Source: CATQHD01 sp965243165
GTDB lineage: Bacteria; Actinomycetota; Acidimicrobiia; Spongiisociales; Spongiisociaceae
DNA: 64,000 nt
Assembly (NCBI GenBank): GCA_965243165.1
Contig: OZ251535.1
Span: 2,790,001-2,854,000, forward strand
Direction of reading: 5' to 3'
Numbering within the stretch: the stretch's first letter is position 1; each line of letters starts with the position of its first letter. The translations under genes were made by a program, and so were the position numbers. Below the pieces are notes generated by a model that was not told where the DNA came from, ran no database searches, and was given only the letters and a program-made list of their open reading frames with translations. Shown here in pieces: positions 17,546 through 25,639 of this stretch.

Positions 17546-18564
17546 CCGCGCCCGCCGGCGGCCCGTCCGAAACCCGGACGAACGGCGCGGGCGCCCCCCT
17601 GCTGCAGCTGGAGGGCCTGACCCACCGCTACCGGGCCCGGGGCCGCAAGCGGGTGCATGCGGTGGAGGATCTGACCCTGACCTTGGAGGAAGGGGAGGCT
17701 CTGGGTCTGGTGGGCGAGTCGGGGTGCGGGAAGTCCACCGTCGCCCGCTGCGTCGTGGGTCTGATCAGGCCCACCGGCGGGCGCATCCTCTACAAGGGCA
17801 CCGACATGTGGGCGATGCCCGCCAAGTGGCGGCGGCGCATCCTGGCCAGGGAAGCGGCGGTGGTGTTCCAGGATCCCACTTCCAGCCTCAACCCCCGCCT
17901 CAAGGTGCGGCAGACCCTGGCCGACCCGCTGATCATCCACGGGGTGCGGGACCGGGCGGAGCGGGAGGCGAGGGTGGCGGAGCTGCTGGACATGGTGCAT
18001 CTGCCGGGCGACGCCGCCGGCAAGCGCCCGTCCGAGCTGTCGGGGGGCCAGCGGCAGCGGGTGGCCATCGCCCGCGCCTTGTCGCTCAACCCTTCTTTGT
18101 TGGTGGCCGACGAGCCGACCTCGGCCTTGGACGTCAGCGTCCAGAACCAGATCCTCAACCTGCTGGCCGAGCTGCGCGACCGGCTGGGCCTGGCCGTGAT
18201 CTTCATCAGCCACAACCTGCAGGCGGTGTCATGGCTGGTCGACCGGGTGGCGGTGATGTACCTGGGTCGCAAGGTGGAAACGGGGCCGGTGGCCGACGTG
18301 AAGAACCGCAGCCTGCACCCCTACACCAGGGCGCTGCTGTCGGCCAGCCCCATGATCACCCAGGACCGGGAGCGCATCATCCTGGAAGGTAGCCTGCCCG
18401 ACCCCCGGCATCCGCCCAGCGGCTGCCCTTTCCGCACCCGCTGCTGGAAGGCCGACGAGGCGTGCGCCGCCGAGTTCCCGCCCGCCTACGCTCCGGCCGA
18501 CGGCCATGAGGCCCACTGCTTCCACCCCGAAGACCGGGAATACCCTGGAGGGGCGGCCCGGTGA
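17542..18564 (+). CDS. ABC transporter ATP-binding protein, DppF type
   Basis: Second ATPase, 340 aa, that pairs with the DppD-type subunit. Walker A is GESGCGKST, the signature LSGGQRQR, Walker B LLVADEPTSALDVSVQ. The tail PSGCPFRTRCWKADEAC is the family extension. The Gln-loop region VVFQDPTSSLNPR is typical. ATGA overlaps tie it to the gene before, and a GTGA overlap ties it to the dehydrogenase gene after. All six genes from 12939 to 19655 are therefore very likely one transcript. Confidence 0.94.
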   Translation: MTAPAGGPSETRTNGAGAPLLQLEGLTHRYRARGRKRVHAVEDLTLTLEEGEALGLVGESGCGKSTVARCVVGLIRPTGGRILYKGTDMWAMPAKWRRRILAREAAVVFQDPTSSLNPRLKVRQTLADPLIIHGVRDRAEREARVAELLDMVHLPGDAAGKRPSELSGGQRQRVAIARALSLNPSLLVADEPTSALDVSVQNQILNLLAELRDRLGLAVIFISHNLQAVSWLVDRVAVMYLGRKVETGPVADVKNRSLHPYTRALLSASPMITQDRERIILEGSLPDPRHPPSGCPFRTRCWKADEACAAEFPPAYAPADGHEAHCFHPEDREYPGGAAR

Positions 18565-19655
18565 GGTTCGACCGGCCGCTGATCACCTCGCCCCGCCGGA
18601 TCGAATGGATCCCGGCGGAGCTGCCGGACAGGCCGCCGCCGGGGATGGTGCGGGTCCGCAGCCTGATGAGCCTGATCAGCCCGGGCACCGAGCTGCGGCT
18701 GTACCGGGGCGAGCCGATGGTGGAGGAGGTGTGGGAAGGGTTCGCCGAGATCGATGCGGTGACCAGCACCGGGATGGGGGTGCTGCCCGCTTATCGGGTT
18801 ACGCCCCGCAACCGGCCGGGGGAGGCCCGCTACCCGGTGTGCTTCGGATACAACTGCCTGGGCGAGGTGGTGGAAACAGGGGAAGGGGTTGACGGCCCCG
18901 CCCCCGGCGGCCGGGTGTTCTGCCTGGCCCGCCACCAGCCGGTGTTCGACGTCGCCGCCTGGCAGGCCCTCCCGGTGCCGGACGGGGTGTCCGACCGGGC
19001 GGCCCCCTTCGCCTACCTGCCCACCCTGGGGCTGCACGCCCTCCGCCGGGGCGGCTTCACCCCCGGCCACAACGCGGCGGTGATCGGCCTGGGGCTGATC
19101 GGAATGGGGGCGGCGCTGACGGCCGACGCGCTGGGGGCGGAGCTGGCCTGCTTCGACATCCACCGAGGGAGGCGGGAGCGGACGGCGGCGGCCCTGCCCA
19201 ACGCCTTGGTGCTGGACCCCGGCGAGGAGGGGATGGAGGAGCGGATCATGGAACGCTTCACGCCCTTCGGTTTCGATGTGGTGCTGGAAGCGGCGGCCGG
19301 GCCGGCCCCCTTGGATCTGGGAATGCGGCTGCTGGACGACGCCGGCCGGATGGCGGCCATAGCTCTGCACCCCGAAGACGCCGGACCCCTGCTGTCCGCC
19401 GACTTCTACAACAAACAGGCCGCCGTCCTCGGCACCAGCAACGCCCCCTACGTCGACCCTTCCCTGCGCCGGACCCGCTTCACCGTCTCGGCCAACACCG
19501 CCTTCCTCCTGCGCCTGCACGACCGGGGCCGGCTCGATCTGGGGGCCCTCCACACCCACACCTATCCGGCTTCGGAGGCGGCCCGGGCCTTCGCCGACCT
19601 CGACGCCGGAAAGGAAGACATGGTGGGGGTGCTGCTGGACTGGCGCGCCCCCTGA
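18561..19655 (+). CDS. Medium-chain dehydrogenase (alcohol dehydrogenase-like), 364 aa
   Basis: NAD(P)-dependent oxidoreductase of the MDR superfamily. The GroES-like N-terminal half contains LMSLISPGTELRLYRG, and the Rossmann half contains AAVIGLGLIGMGAALTADALG. The conserved GHE zinc-ligand motif of classical alcohol dehydrogenases is not obvious, so it groups better with bacteriochlorophyllide-dehydrogenase-like or threonine-dehydrogenase-like relatives. It starts on a GTG that overlaps the stop of the ABC ATPase gene. That tight coupling suggests it acts on the imported compound, but the substrate is unknown. Confidence 0.8.
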   Translation: MRFDRPLITSPRRIEWIPAELPDRPPPGMVRVRSLMSLISPGTELRLYRGEPMVEEVWEGFAEIDAVTSTGMGVLPAYRVTPRNRPGEARYPVCFGYNCLGEVVETGEGVDGPAPGGRVFCLARHQPVFDVAAWQALPVPDGVSDRAAPFAYLPTLGLHALRRGGFTPGHNAAVIGLGLIGMGAALTADALGAELACFDIHRGRRERTAAALPNALVLDPGEEGMEERIMERFTPFGFDVVLEAAAGPAPLDLGMRLLDDAGRMAAIALHPEDAGPLLSADFYNKQAAVLGTSNAPYVDPSLRRTRFTVSANTAFLLRLHDRGRLDLGALHTHTYPASEAARAFADLDAGKEDMVGVLLDWRAP

Positions 19656-19687
19656 CCCTGATTCTCGGCGGGCCGCGGCCCGGCGGC

Positions 19688-20707
19688 TCAGGCGTCGGCC
19701 CAGGGAAGCAGGCGGGCGGGGTTGGCGGTCATCCACTGGTCCAGCAGCGCCGAGTCCAGCTCCAACTGGTCCATCAACCTGGGCAGGACGCGGGGGATGT
19801 AGCCGTAGCCGAAACCGCCGTAGGAGGTGAGCTGCAGGCGGGTGCACACGTCGTGGCTGATCAGCAGCCGGTCGGCGTATCCCCGCTCCGACCAACCGGC
19901 CAGCACCGCCAGGCGCTGCGGGTCGGTGGGGCAGTGGATGTAGCAGTCGACGGGCCACCAGACGGAGCCGAAGAAATCGAACTCCACGGTGATACCCCGC
20001 TCCAGGGCCCGCTCGTGCCAGGTCAGGTCGCGGATGTCGAAATCCATGTGGCAGAACACCACCTTGTCCCAGATCGGCTCGAAGCGCTCGAACACCGCCA
20101 AGGCGTCGGCGGCGATCGGCACCTCCATCAGATGCACCCACAGCGGCGCCCCCGTGGCCTGCTGGGCCGCCACCGCCGCCTCCAGCACCTTCAGCTCGTC
20201 GGGGTGGGCGGGGGAATTCAGGCCGATCTCCCCCAGCACCCCGGCCCGGACGCCGGTTTCGTCGATGCCTTCGGTGAGCTCTCGGATCATTATCTCCGCC
20301 AGCTCCTCGCGGGCCGCCCGGCGGGTCCACTCCCGCTGGTGATGACGCAGATACCACCCGCTCCCGCAGATCACGTTCACCCCGGTGTGCCGCGCCACCT
20401 CCGCCATGCGCACCGGGTTGCGTCCGATGTTGGGCAGCGTCAGCTCCACCAGGGTGTCGATCCCCAGCGCGGCGGCCTTGGCCAGCTCCTCGGCCTGGCC
20501 GCAGCTGTCGTCCAAGGTGATGTTGTTGACGTTGATCATCAGGTCGGTTCGGATCTCCCCCAGCCGATCGATGGTGATGGGCCGGTAGGCGGATTCGTCC
20601 TGGGCGGGGAAGGCGTAGGTCATGTCGGCGAACAGATGCTCGTGGGGAAGGGTGCGCCCGATCCGGTCGGCGGGGATCAGCCCCGTAACCGTTACTGCGT
20701 GCTTCAT
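19688..20707 (-). CDS. Phosphotriesterase-family metal hydrolase
   Basis: Amidohydrolase-fold enzyme, 339 aa, of the phosphotriesterase-like group (lactonases and related esterases). Visible metal ligands: HxH in LPHEHLFAD near the N-terminus, the bridging acidic residue in VLGEIGLNS (Glu where true phosphotriesterase has carboxylated Lys), His in FCHMDFDI and Asp in LISHDVCT. The Glu variant is known from the PHP-like subgroup. The ATG at 20707 has AGGAGG upstream; the longer frame up to 20881 is not needed. It converges on the transporter operon. With the adjacent SDR it may degrade a lactone or ester, which is only an inference. Confidence 0.85.
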   Translation of the reverse strand: MKHAVTVTGLIPADRIGRTLPHEHLFADMTYAFPAQDESAYRPITIDRLGEIRTDLMINVNNITLDDSCGQAEELAKAAALGIDTLVELTLPNIGRNPVRMAEVARHTGVNVICGSGWYLRHHQREWTRRAAREELAEIMIRELTEGIDETGVRAGVLGEIGLNSPAHPDELKVLEAAVAAQQATGAPLWVHLMEVPIAADALAVFERFEPIWDKVVFCHMDFDIRDLTWHERALERGITVEFDFFGSVWWPVDCYIHCPTDPQRLAVLAGWSERGYADRLLISHDVCTRLQLTSYGGFGYGYIPRVLPRLMDQLELDSALLDQWMTANPARLLPWADA

Positions 20708-20910
20708 CGGACGCCTCCTAGATGAGTAGTTCCAAGGGATTGAGGGTTGTGCACATCCCTGTTCGAGCCGCATACGCAGGCTCTTCCCCGGCAAGCCCCG
20801 GCCCGCGCAGGCCAAGCCGCCCAGTTTGTCACCCTCGTCCTCAGCGAGATGAGCATGTCGAACAATGCAAACCATCATCAACCGAGGTTCTTGTCAGGGT
20901 AACCTTGGAG

Positions 20911-21708
20911 CTACCCATCTCGGTCCGCCGGGCCGGGGCGCCGGTCGGGCGGGGCGGGGGGCACGGCGGCGTTCACCCCGCTCAAGCCCCCGTCGAAGGC
21001 CAGCACCGCCCCGGTCATGAACCCGGCCTCCTCCGAGCACAGATAGCTGACCAACCGCGCCGCTTCGTCCGGCTGCGCCATGCGGCCGGCCGGCACCAGA
21101 TCGAAGTACTCGGGCGGGGGCGGGTCGATCATGGGGGTGTCGACGGCGCCGGGGGCGAGGGCGTTGACCGTTATCCCGTAGCGGCCCAGCTCGGCGGCCA
21201 GCGCCCTGGTCAGCCCCTCTACCCCGGCCTTGGAGGCGCAGTAGGCGGCGTGCCCGTCGATAGCCAGCCGCGCCCCGATCGACGACCACAGGACGATCCG
21301 CCCGCCCCGCCCCGCCGCCTCCATCTGGCGGGCCGCCTCGTCGGCGCAGTGGAGCGCCCCCAGCAGGTTGACCTCGAGGACGCGGGCGGTTTCCTCCAAG
21401 GGGCGCAGGAACGAATAGCAGGCGGCGGGGTAGACGGCGGCGGCGGCCGCCAGGATATAAGCGGGCCCCAGCCGGGAGGCCGATTCGGCGAAGGCGGCGG
21501 TTACCGCGGCCGGGTCGGACACGTCCGCCGCCAGCGCCAACGCCCGCCCCCCTGCCTCTTCTATTTCCCCCGCCGCCGCCGCCGCCCCGGCCCCGTCGAT
21601 GTCCAAGACCGCCACCAGCGCCCCCTCCGAAGCCAACCGGAGGGCGGCGGCGCGGCCCTGCCCGGAGGCGGCGCCGGTCACCACCGCCGTCCTGCCTGCA
21701 ATGCTCAT
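20911..21708 (-). CDS. SDR-family oxidoreductase
   Basis: Classical short-chain dehydrogenase, 265 aa. The cofactor motif TGAASGQGRA is at residues 10-19, the catalytic Ser is in LWSSIGARL, and YCASKAGVEGL carries the Tyr-x3-Lys pair. The PGAVDTPM segment is also standard. The ATG at 21708 has GGAGGGAAG in front. It lies upstream of the phosphotriesterase-like gene on the same strand, separated by 203 bp. Within that gap (20708-20910) I see no gene. The substrate is unknown. Confidence 0.88.
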   Translation of the reverse strand: MSIAGRTAVVTGAASGQGRAAALRLASEGALVAVLDIDGAGAAAAAGEIEEAGGRALALAADVSDPAAVTAAFAESASRLGPAYILAAAAAVYPAACYSFLRPLEETARVLEVNLLGALHCADEAARQMEAAGRGGRIVLWSSIGARLAIDGHAAYCASKAGVEGLTRALAAELGRYGITVNALAPGAVDTPMIDPPPPEYFDLVPAGRMAQPDEAARLVSYLCSEEAGFMTGAVLAFDGGLSGVNAAVPPAPPDRRPGPADRDG

Positions 21709-21896
21709 CTTCCCTCCCTGTCCGGCGCCGCTTCAGCTCGGCGGCGGCCAAACCCCCGGCGCCGGCGGTGAAGCTCGGCGGGCGGGGCGGCCCGGCTCCA
21801 GGCTACCCGCCCGGTGATGGGCGGGGCGGGCCCGCCCGCTTTGGTACTCTGGCCCCGTTCAGCTCAGAGATCCCTTCACCAGAAAGGCCCCTCCCG

Positions 21897-22718
21897 GTGA
21901 CAACCGCCGACCTTCCCTGCCCTCCGCTCACCGAAACCGCCCTCAGCCTCGGCTTCTCGGAGTTCCACCGGCTGATGAGCGACAAGCTCGACGACCTCTG
22001 GAACGCCGAATACCGGCGCCGTTTCCCCAAGTGCGAGGAGATGGGGCCGTACTCGCCCATGATCGAAGAGGAGGAAGGCGGCTTGGCGGCGGTGCCGTCC
22101 GCCTCGCCGCTCACCAACGTCCGCCGCTGGTTCCTGAGCCGGGGGGGCAACCGGCTGGTGCAGGTGCAGCGCAACTGGTTCGCCTACAACTGGCGGATCG
22201 CCGGACACGGGGTAACCAACGCCGACCCTCCCCCCTACCCCGGTTACCGGGCGGTGCGGGACGGGTTCACCGGCCACCTGGAAACTTTCATCCGCTTTGC
22301 GGAGGAGGAGGATCTGGGAGAGTTCCAGCCCATGCAGTGCGAGATCTCCTATGTGAGCCACCTTCCGGCGGGCCGGGCGTGGAAGGGGCCGGGGGAAGCG
22401 GACAAGGCGCTGCGGCTGTTCGCCCCCCTGCCGGCGGCGGCCCGCCTGCCGGAACAGGAAGCCATGCGCCACATCACCCAATTCGTGATCGCCGGGCCGG
22501 ACGGGAAGCGGCTGGGCCGGTTGTACGCGCGGGTTGAAACCGCCCTGGCCGGGGAAGCCCAGCTGCTGGTGCTGACCTTGTTCGCCCGCAGCCCGGCCTT
22601 AGAGTCGCTGGAACAGGCGGCCGAGTTCTTCGACCTCGGCCACGAATGGGTAGTGAAGGCCTTCTACGACCTCGTCGCTCCGGAGGCGCTGGCCGAGTTC
22701 GAGGGCGGCGCGGGGTAA
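21897..22718 (+). CDS. TIGR04255-like family protein
   Basis: Resembles the TIGR04255 family of unknown function, often found near phage-defence or mobile loci. The supporting features are the LVQVQRNWFAYNWR segment near residue 85, the YPGYRAVRDGF motif that follows, and the C-terminal HEWVVKAFYDLV stretch. About 273 aa, soluble. I prefer the GTG at 21897 because the codons before it look non-coding in composition and AGAAAGG lies upstream; an ATG at 21768 is the alternative. It is divergent from the SDR gene and sits just ahead of the phytanoyl-CoA dioxygenase gene. Confidence 0.6.
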   Translation: MTTADLPCPPLTETALSLGFSEFHRLMSDKLDDLWNAEYRRRFPKCEEMGPYSPMIEEEEGGLAAVPSASPLTNVRRWFLSRGGNRLVQVQRNWFAYNWRIAGHGVTNADPPPYPGYRAVRDGFTGHLETFIRFAEEEDLGEFQPMQCEISYVSHLPAGRAWKGPGEADKALRLFAPLPAAARLPEQEAMRHITQFVIAGPDGKRLGRLYARVETALAGEAQLLVLTLFARSPALESLEQAAEFFDLGHEWVVKAFYDLVAPEALAEFEGGAG

Positions 22719-22775
22719 GGACTGCCTGCGGTCGATAGAATGCCGCCCAATGAAGCAAGGGAGGCGGTTCCACCG

Positions 22776-23579
22776 ATGAAAGCCCTCACCCCTGAACAGA
22801 TCGGCGCCTGGGAGCGGGACGGTTTCTTGGTGGTCCCCGGCTTCGTGGACGCCGGGGAGCTGGCCGCCGTCCAATCCATAATCTCCGGGCTGGCCGAGCA
22901 GGATCCCCCCCACCCGCAGGTCCACATCGACGTCGACCCGGCGCTGGCGGGCCGCACCGACCTGGCGGCCTCCCAGACCTTCCGGGCGCTGATCCACGCC
23001 GCCCACGCCAGCCCGGAGCTGCGCGAGGTGTACACCCTGCGCCCCAAGACCCTGGACGTGGTGGAGGACCTGCTGGGGCCGGACGTGGTGTTCTACACCG
23101 ACCAGACCTTCCTGAAGCCGCCCGGAGGCAGCCCCGCCCCGCCCCACCAGGACAACGCCTACTGGGAACCCTTCTGGTCGGGAAAGGGCAAGCTGTCGGT
23201 GTGGCTGGCCCTCGACGATTCGACCATCGAGCGGGGATGCACCAACTTCGTTCCGGGCAGCCACCGCTCGGTGCTGGAGCACGAGCGCGACTTCTCCAAG
23301 GACGCCCTGTTCGGAGGGGCGGTGGAGGGCCTGACCCCCGATAAGCTGGACTCCGTGCCGGTGGAGCTGAAGGCGGGCGACGCCTGCATCCACCACGGAG
23401 AGATCATCCACTTCAGCGGCCCCAACGTATCCGACCAACCCCGGCGCGGCCACGTAGCCGTCTACTTCAGCGCCCGCTGCACCTACACCGACCAAGTGAG
23501 CGAGTTCTTCGCCGACGCCTTCATCCCCGCCCGCGGCTACACCTACCCCGGCTGCGTAGGCGGCGAACGCCTTTTCTAG
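22776..23579 (+). CDS. Phytanoyl-CoA dioxygenase (PhyH) family protein
   Basis: Fe(II)/2-oxoglutarate-dependent oxygenase, 267 aa. The iron site is visible as HQDNAYW (His-x-Asp) near residue 125 and the distal His in HHGEIIHFSGPN. The Arg in QPRRGHVAVYF should bind 2-oxoglutarate. The ATG at 22776 has GGGAGG upstream; the ATG at 22740 has none. The family hydroxylates varied small molecules, and the real substrate here is unknown. Its 3' end overlaps by 4 bp the end of the convergent DUF5615 gene, which marks a sharp drop in GC content. Confidence 0.9.
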   Translation: MKALTPEQIGAWERDGFLVVPGFVDAGELAAVQSIISGLAEQDPPHPQVHIDVDPALAGRTDLAASQTFRALIHAAHASPELREVYTLRPKTLDVVEDLLGPDVVFYTDQTFLKPPGGSPAPPHQDNAYWEPFWSGKGKLSVWLALDDSTIERGCTNFVPGSHRSVLEHERDFSKDALFGGAVEGLTPDKLDSVPVELKAGDACIHHGEIIHFSGPNVSDQPRRGHVAVYFSARCTYTDQVSEFFADAFIPARGYTYPGCVGGERLF

Positions 23580-23878
23580 CTCTCACTATCCGCATTGTTC
23601 ACATCAACCTTGGTCCGAATCTCCTTGATGAGATCATCTGACAGCGCCGCATTCTGCTGAATAAACAGTATGGATATATGTCGCTTAGATAAATTTTGTG
23701 TATAACGCATATCATCATCAGCGCTGATCAGCAAATCATAACCTGCCTGCTCGGCTTTATCCAGCAATTCGCCATTGGTCAACCTGCACCAACCTAAATA
23801 GCGGGCAGTGTGTACCGTATGATCTGAAAGATGATGCCGAATGGACTCATTGGCGCATTTATCAAGCAGTATCTTCAT
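23576..23878 (-). CDS. DUF5615-like PIN-fold protein, putative toxin
   Basis: 100-aa protein starting MKILLDKCANES, with the LISADDDMRY acidic motif of DUF5615/Mut7-C-like PIN-fold proteins. These carry a few conserved Asp residues and are often paired with DUF433 proteins. Here the DUF433 gene lies 4 bp upstream on the same strand, the usual antitoxin-toxin order. Base composition is clearly more AT-rich than the flanks, pointing to horizontal transfer. Nuclease activity and toxicity are inferred from gene pairing only. Confidence 0.72.
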   Translation of the reverse strand: MKILLDKCANESIRHHLSDHTVHTARYLGWCRLTNGELLDKAEQAGYDLLISADDDMRYTQNLSKRHISILFIQQNAALSDDLIKEIRTKVDVNNADSES

Positions 23879-23882
23879 TTTC

Positions 23883-24335
23883 TTAAACCGCCACAACAAG
23901 CTGTCGATCACACTTGAGCACCCTTTTTATTAACTCGTAGTCCAGACCATATTTTGCGGAAAATGCGTGGGGCACAACCCCACCTTTCATATGATTGAAG
24001 AGGATTTCAACCGGAAATTCGGTTCCCTTGAAGACCGGCCTTCCATCCTGGCCAAGTTCAACCGCCGGGCAACCGGTCAAATCAACGATATGAATAGGAG
24101 GGTCATTTTGCAGGTATTCAAGGGCAACCCTTATATTCTCACTGCCTACATGATAACTTATTTCGAAATCCTCTACGCTCTGTCCGTTTTCTGTCCAGCT
24201 GACCAGAATATCCACCGGCATCCTCATACCCAGGAAGGAAGGAGCGCCTGAAACCCTGTCCGGCGTGTACTCGATGACCGGGCAACTCCGCCAATCGATC
24301 ATTTCCAGCACCATAGATCCGGATGCGGTCGTCAC
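23883..24335 (-). CDS. Tandem DUF433 protein, putative antitoxin
   Basis: 150 aa with two DUF433 (VapB-like HTH) units. Each has the G-x-P-x-F/L-G-x-x-x-P-V-x-I-L pattern: GAPSFLGMRMPVDILV in unit 1 and GRPVFKGTEFPVEILF in unit 2. The second unit ends in KYGLDYELIKRVLKC. The start is GTG with GAGGAGGAA just upstream. It presumably represses its own operon and neutralises the DUF5615 partner. Part of its second unit is duplicated as a remnant at 27434-27499 next to the intact argH. AT-rich relative to the chromosome. Confidence 0.75.
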   Translation of the reverse strand: MTTASGSMVLEMIDWRSCPVIEYTPDRVSGAPSFLGMRMPVDILVSWTENGQSVEDFEISYHVGSENIRVALEYLQNDPPIHIVDLTGCPAVELGQDGRPVFKGTEFPVEILFNHMKGGVVPHAFSAKYGLDYELIKRVLKCDRQLVVAV

Positions 24336-24445
24336 TGTTCCTCCTCGGCTCGCCGCCCCAATTATATACGAGTCTAGGCAGAACAGCTCGCCGCCCCCAG
24401 ACAGACCCCGCTTCCCCGCGGCTGCGGCAGGCCGGGCGGCGGGGT

Positions 24446-25253
24446 TCAGCCGATGAAATCTGCCAGCAGGTCGAGCTGGCGGCGCACCGACTCGAAGTTG
24501 GCGCCCCCTTTGGAACGGCGGCGGCGGACCGACTCGACCGGATCGGTCAAGGCCAGATCCTCAGACCGGAAACGCGGATCGGCCGCCTCCAGGTCGGCGG
24601 CGGACGCTTCACCCAGGTTCCTGCCCTCGGCGGCCAAGGCCGACAGCAGCCTTCCCACCGCATGGTGGGCCGCCCGGAAGGGAACCCCCCGCTCCACCAG
24701 AGCTTCGGCCAGATCCAAGGCGGTGACCGACGGGTCGGGCGGCGGCGGGTGGAAGTCGGCCCCTGCGATCAGGGCGGTCATGGCTTCCAACGCCCCGGCC
24801 AAGGCGTCGTCAACGGCGAACACCGCCGCCTTGTCCTCCTGGAAGTCCCGGTTGTAGGTCAGGGGAAGCCCCTTCTGGAGGGCCATCAGCCCCGCAGGTA
24901 GAGGCGCAGACCGAGCGCGGCCTGGTCGTTGCGGGACCGCCCGGTGTGCAGCTTCCCGGCCGCCCCGCCCGCCAGCTCGCCGAGGCGCCTCTCCACCGCC
25001 GAATGAACGTCCTCGTCCCCTTCGGCGAAACGGAACTCCCCCGCCTCGGCCTCTTCGAGGATCGTCCGCAACCCGCTACGCAGGGTTTCCGCTTCGCTGC
25101 GGTCCAGCAGGCCGGCCTCCGCCAGCATTGCGGCATGGGCAATCGACCCGGTGATGTCCTCGGCCAGCAGCCAGCGGTCACTGCGGTCAACGGTGAAACG
25201 CCAGAGCACCTCGGAAGGGTCCTCCGAGAACCGGCCCCCCACATCTTCGTCAT
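24446..25253 (-). pseudogene. Second, broken copy of argH
   Basis: Nearly identical to the intact argH at 27538-28893 but clearly dead. The 3' block (24446-24892) is followed directly by the 5' block (24893-25253). About 560 bp of the middle of the gene, including the GSSAMPHKKNP active-site signature, is missing, and the junction is out of frame with a TGA at once. Near the start a run of seven C in the functional copy is six C here, which adds a frameshift. The homology extends a few bases past the start codon into the last codons of argG. The duplicated unit was therefore larger than argH. Confidence 0.93.
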
Positions 25254-25302
25254 GCCGCCGCCCCCGGCCTCCGGGCCGCACCCAGGGTCATCCATCCGCC
25301 TC

Positions 25303-25518
25303 CGCCGAGGGGTTCGCCCACCCCCGCGGCGTCGACTTCTTCTAATCCGACCAACACCTCGCACATGCGCGTAGGATTACGTTCCACAGGGGTCCTCCTC
25401 ACTCGGGGATGAATTTCAAGCGTCCGATTATGGAGGACCCCACCCCCGATCCCGTGGATTCCCACCGTCCGTCAGAGGACCTGCCCGTCCTCTACTCCCC
25501 CCTCATCTCCGAAGAGCC
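25303..25518 (-). mobile_element. Left-end fragment of the ISL3-type element
   Basis: Reverse complement of 41855-42070, that is the terminal inverted repeat, the 5' untranslated part and the first codons of the transposase. The outer end (GAAGAGCC at 25511-25518) is intact. The inner end is joined to the argG/argH duplicate at a short CGCCG microhomology. There is no right end and no target duplication, so it is a deletion remnant. Confidence 0.88.
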
Positions 25519-25587
25519 GGTTTTCGGCGAGGAGGTCGTTGATGGTTGTGTAGAGTGCGATAGCGAGGGTGTTCAGATCCGGGTTCA
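25519..25587 (-). pseudogene. 5' remnant of a second transposase gene (IS982-like)
   Basis: Starts with ATG at 25587 and reads MNPDLNTLAIALYTTINDLL and a few more residues, which resembles the N-terminus of IS982-family transposases. It is cut off after about 23 codons, exactly where the ISL3-type inverted repeat begins, so the ISL3 element probably inserted into an IS982-type gene. The call rests on a short peptide match from memory. Confidence 0.45.
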
Positions 25588-25639
25588 TTCCAGGCCTCCA
25601 AGGTCAGGGAGCTCAGCCGGGTTTCAGGAAGGAGAGTCT

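Noticed and set aside
20708..20881. N-terminal extension of the phosphotriesterase-like frame with a VRHAHLAED stretch, like a histidine phosphatase
   Set aside because: There is no continuation of a phosphatase fold, and the ATG at 20707 has an excellent ribosome binding site.
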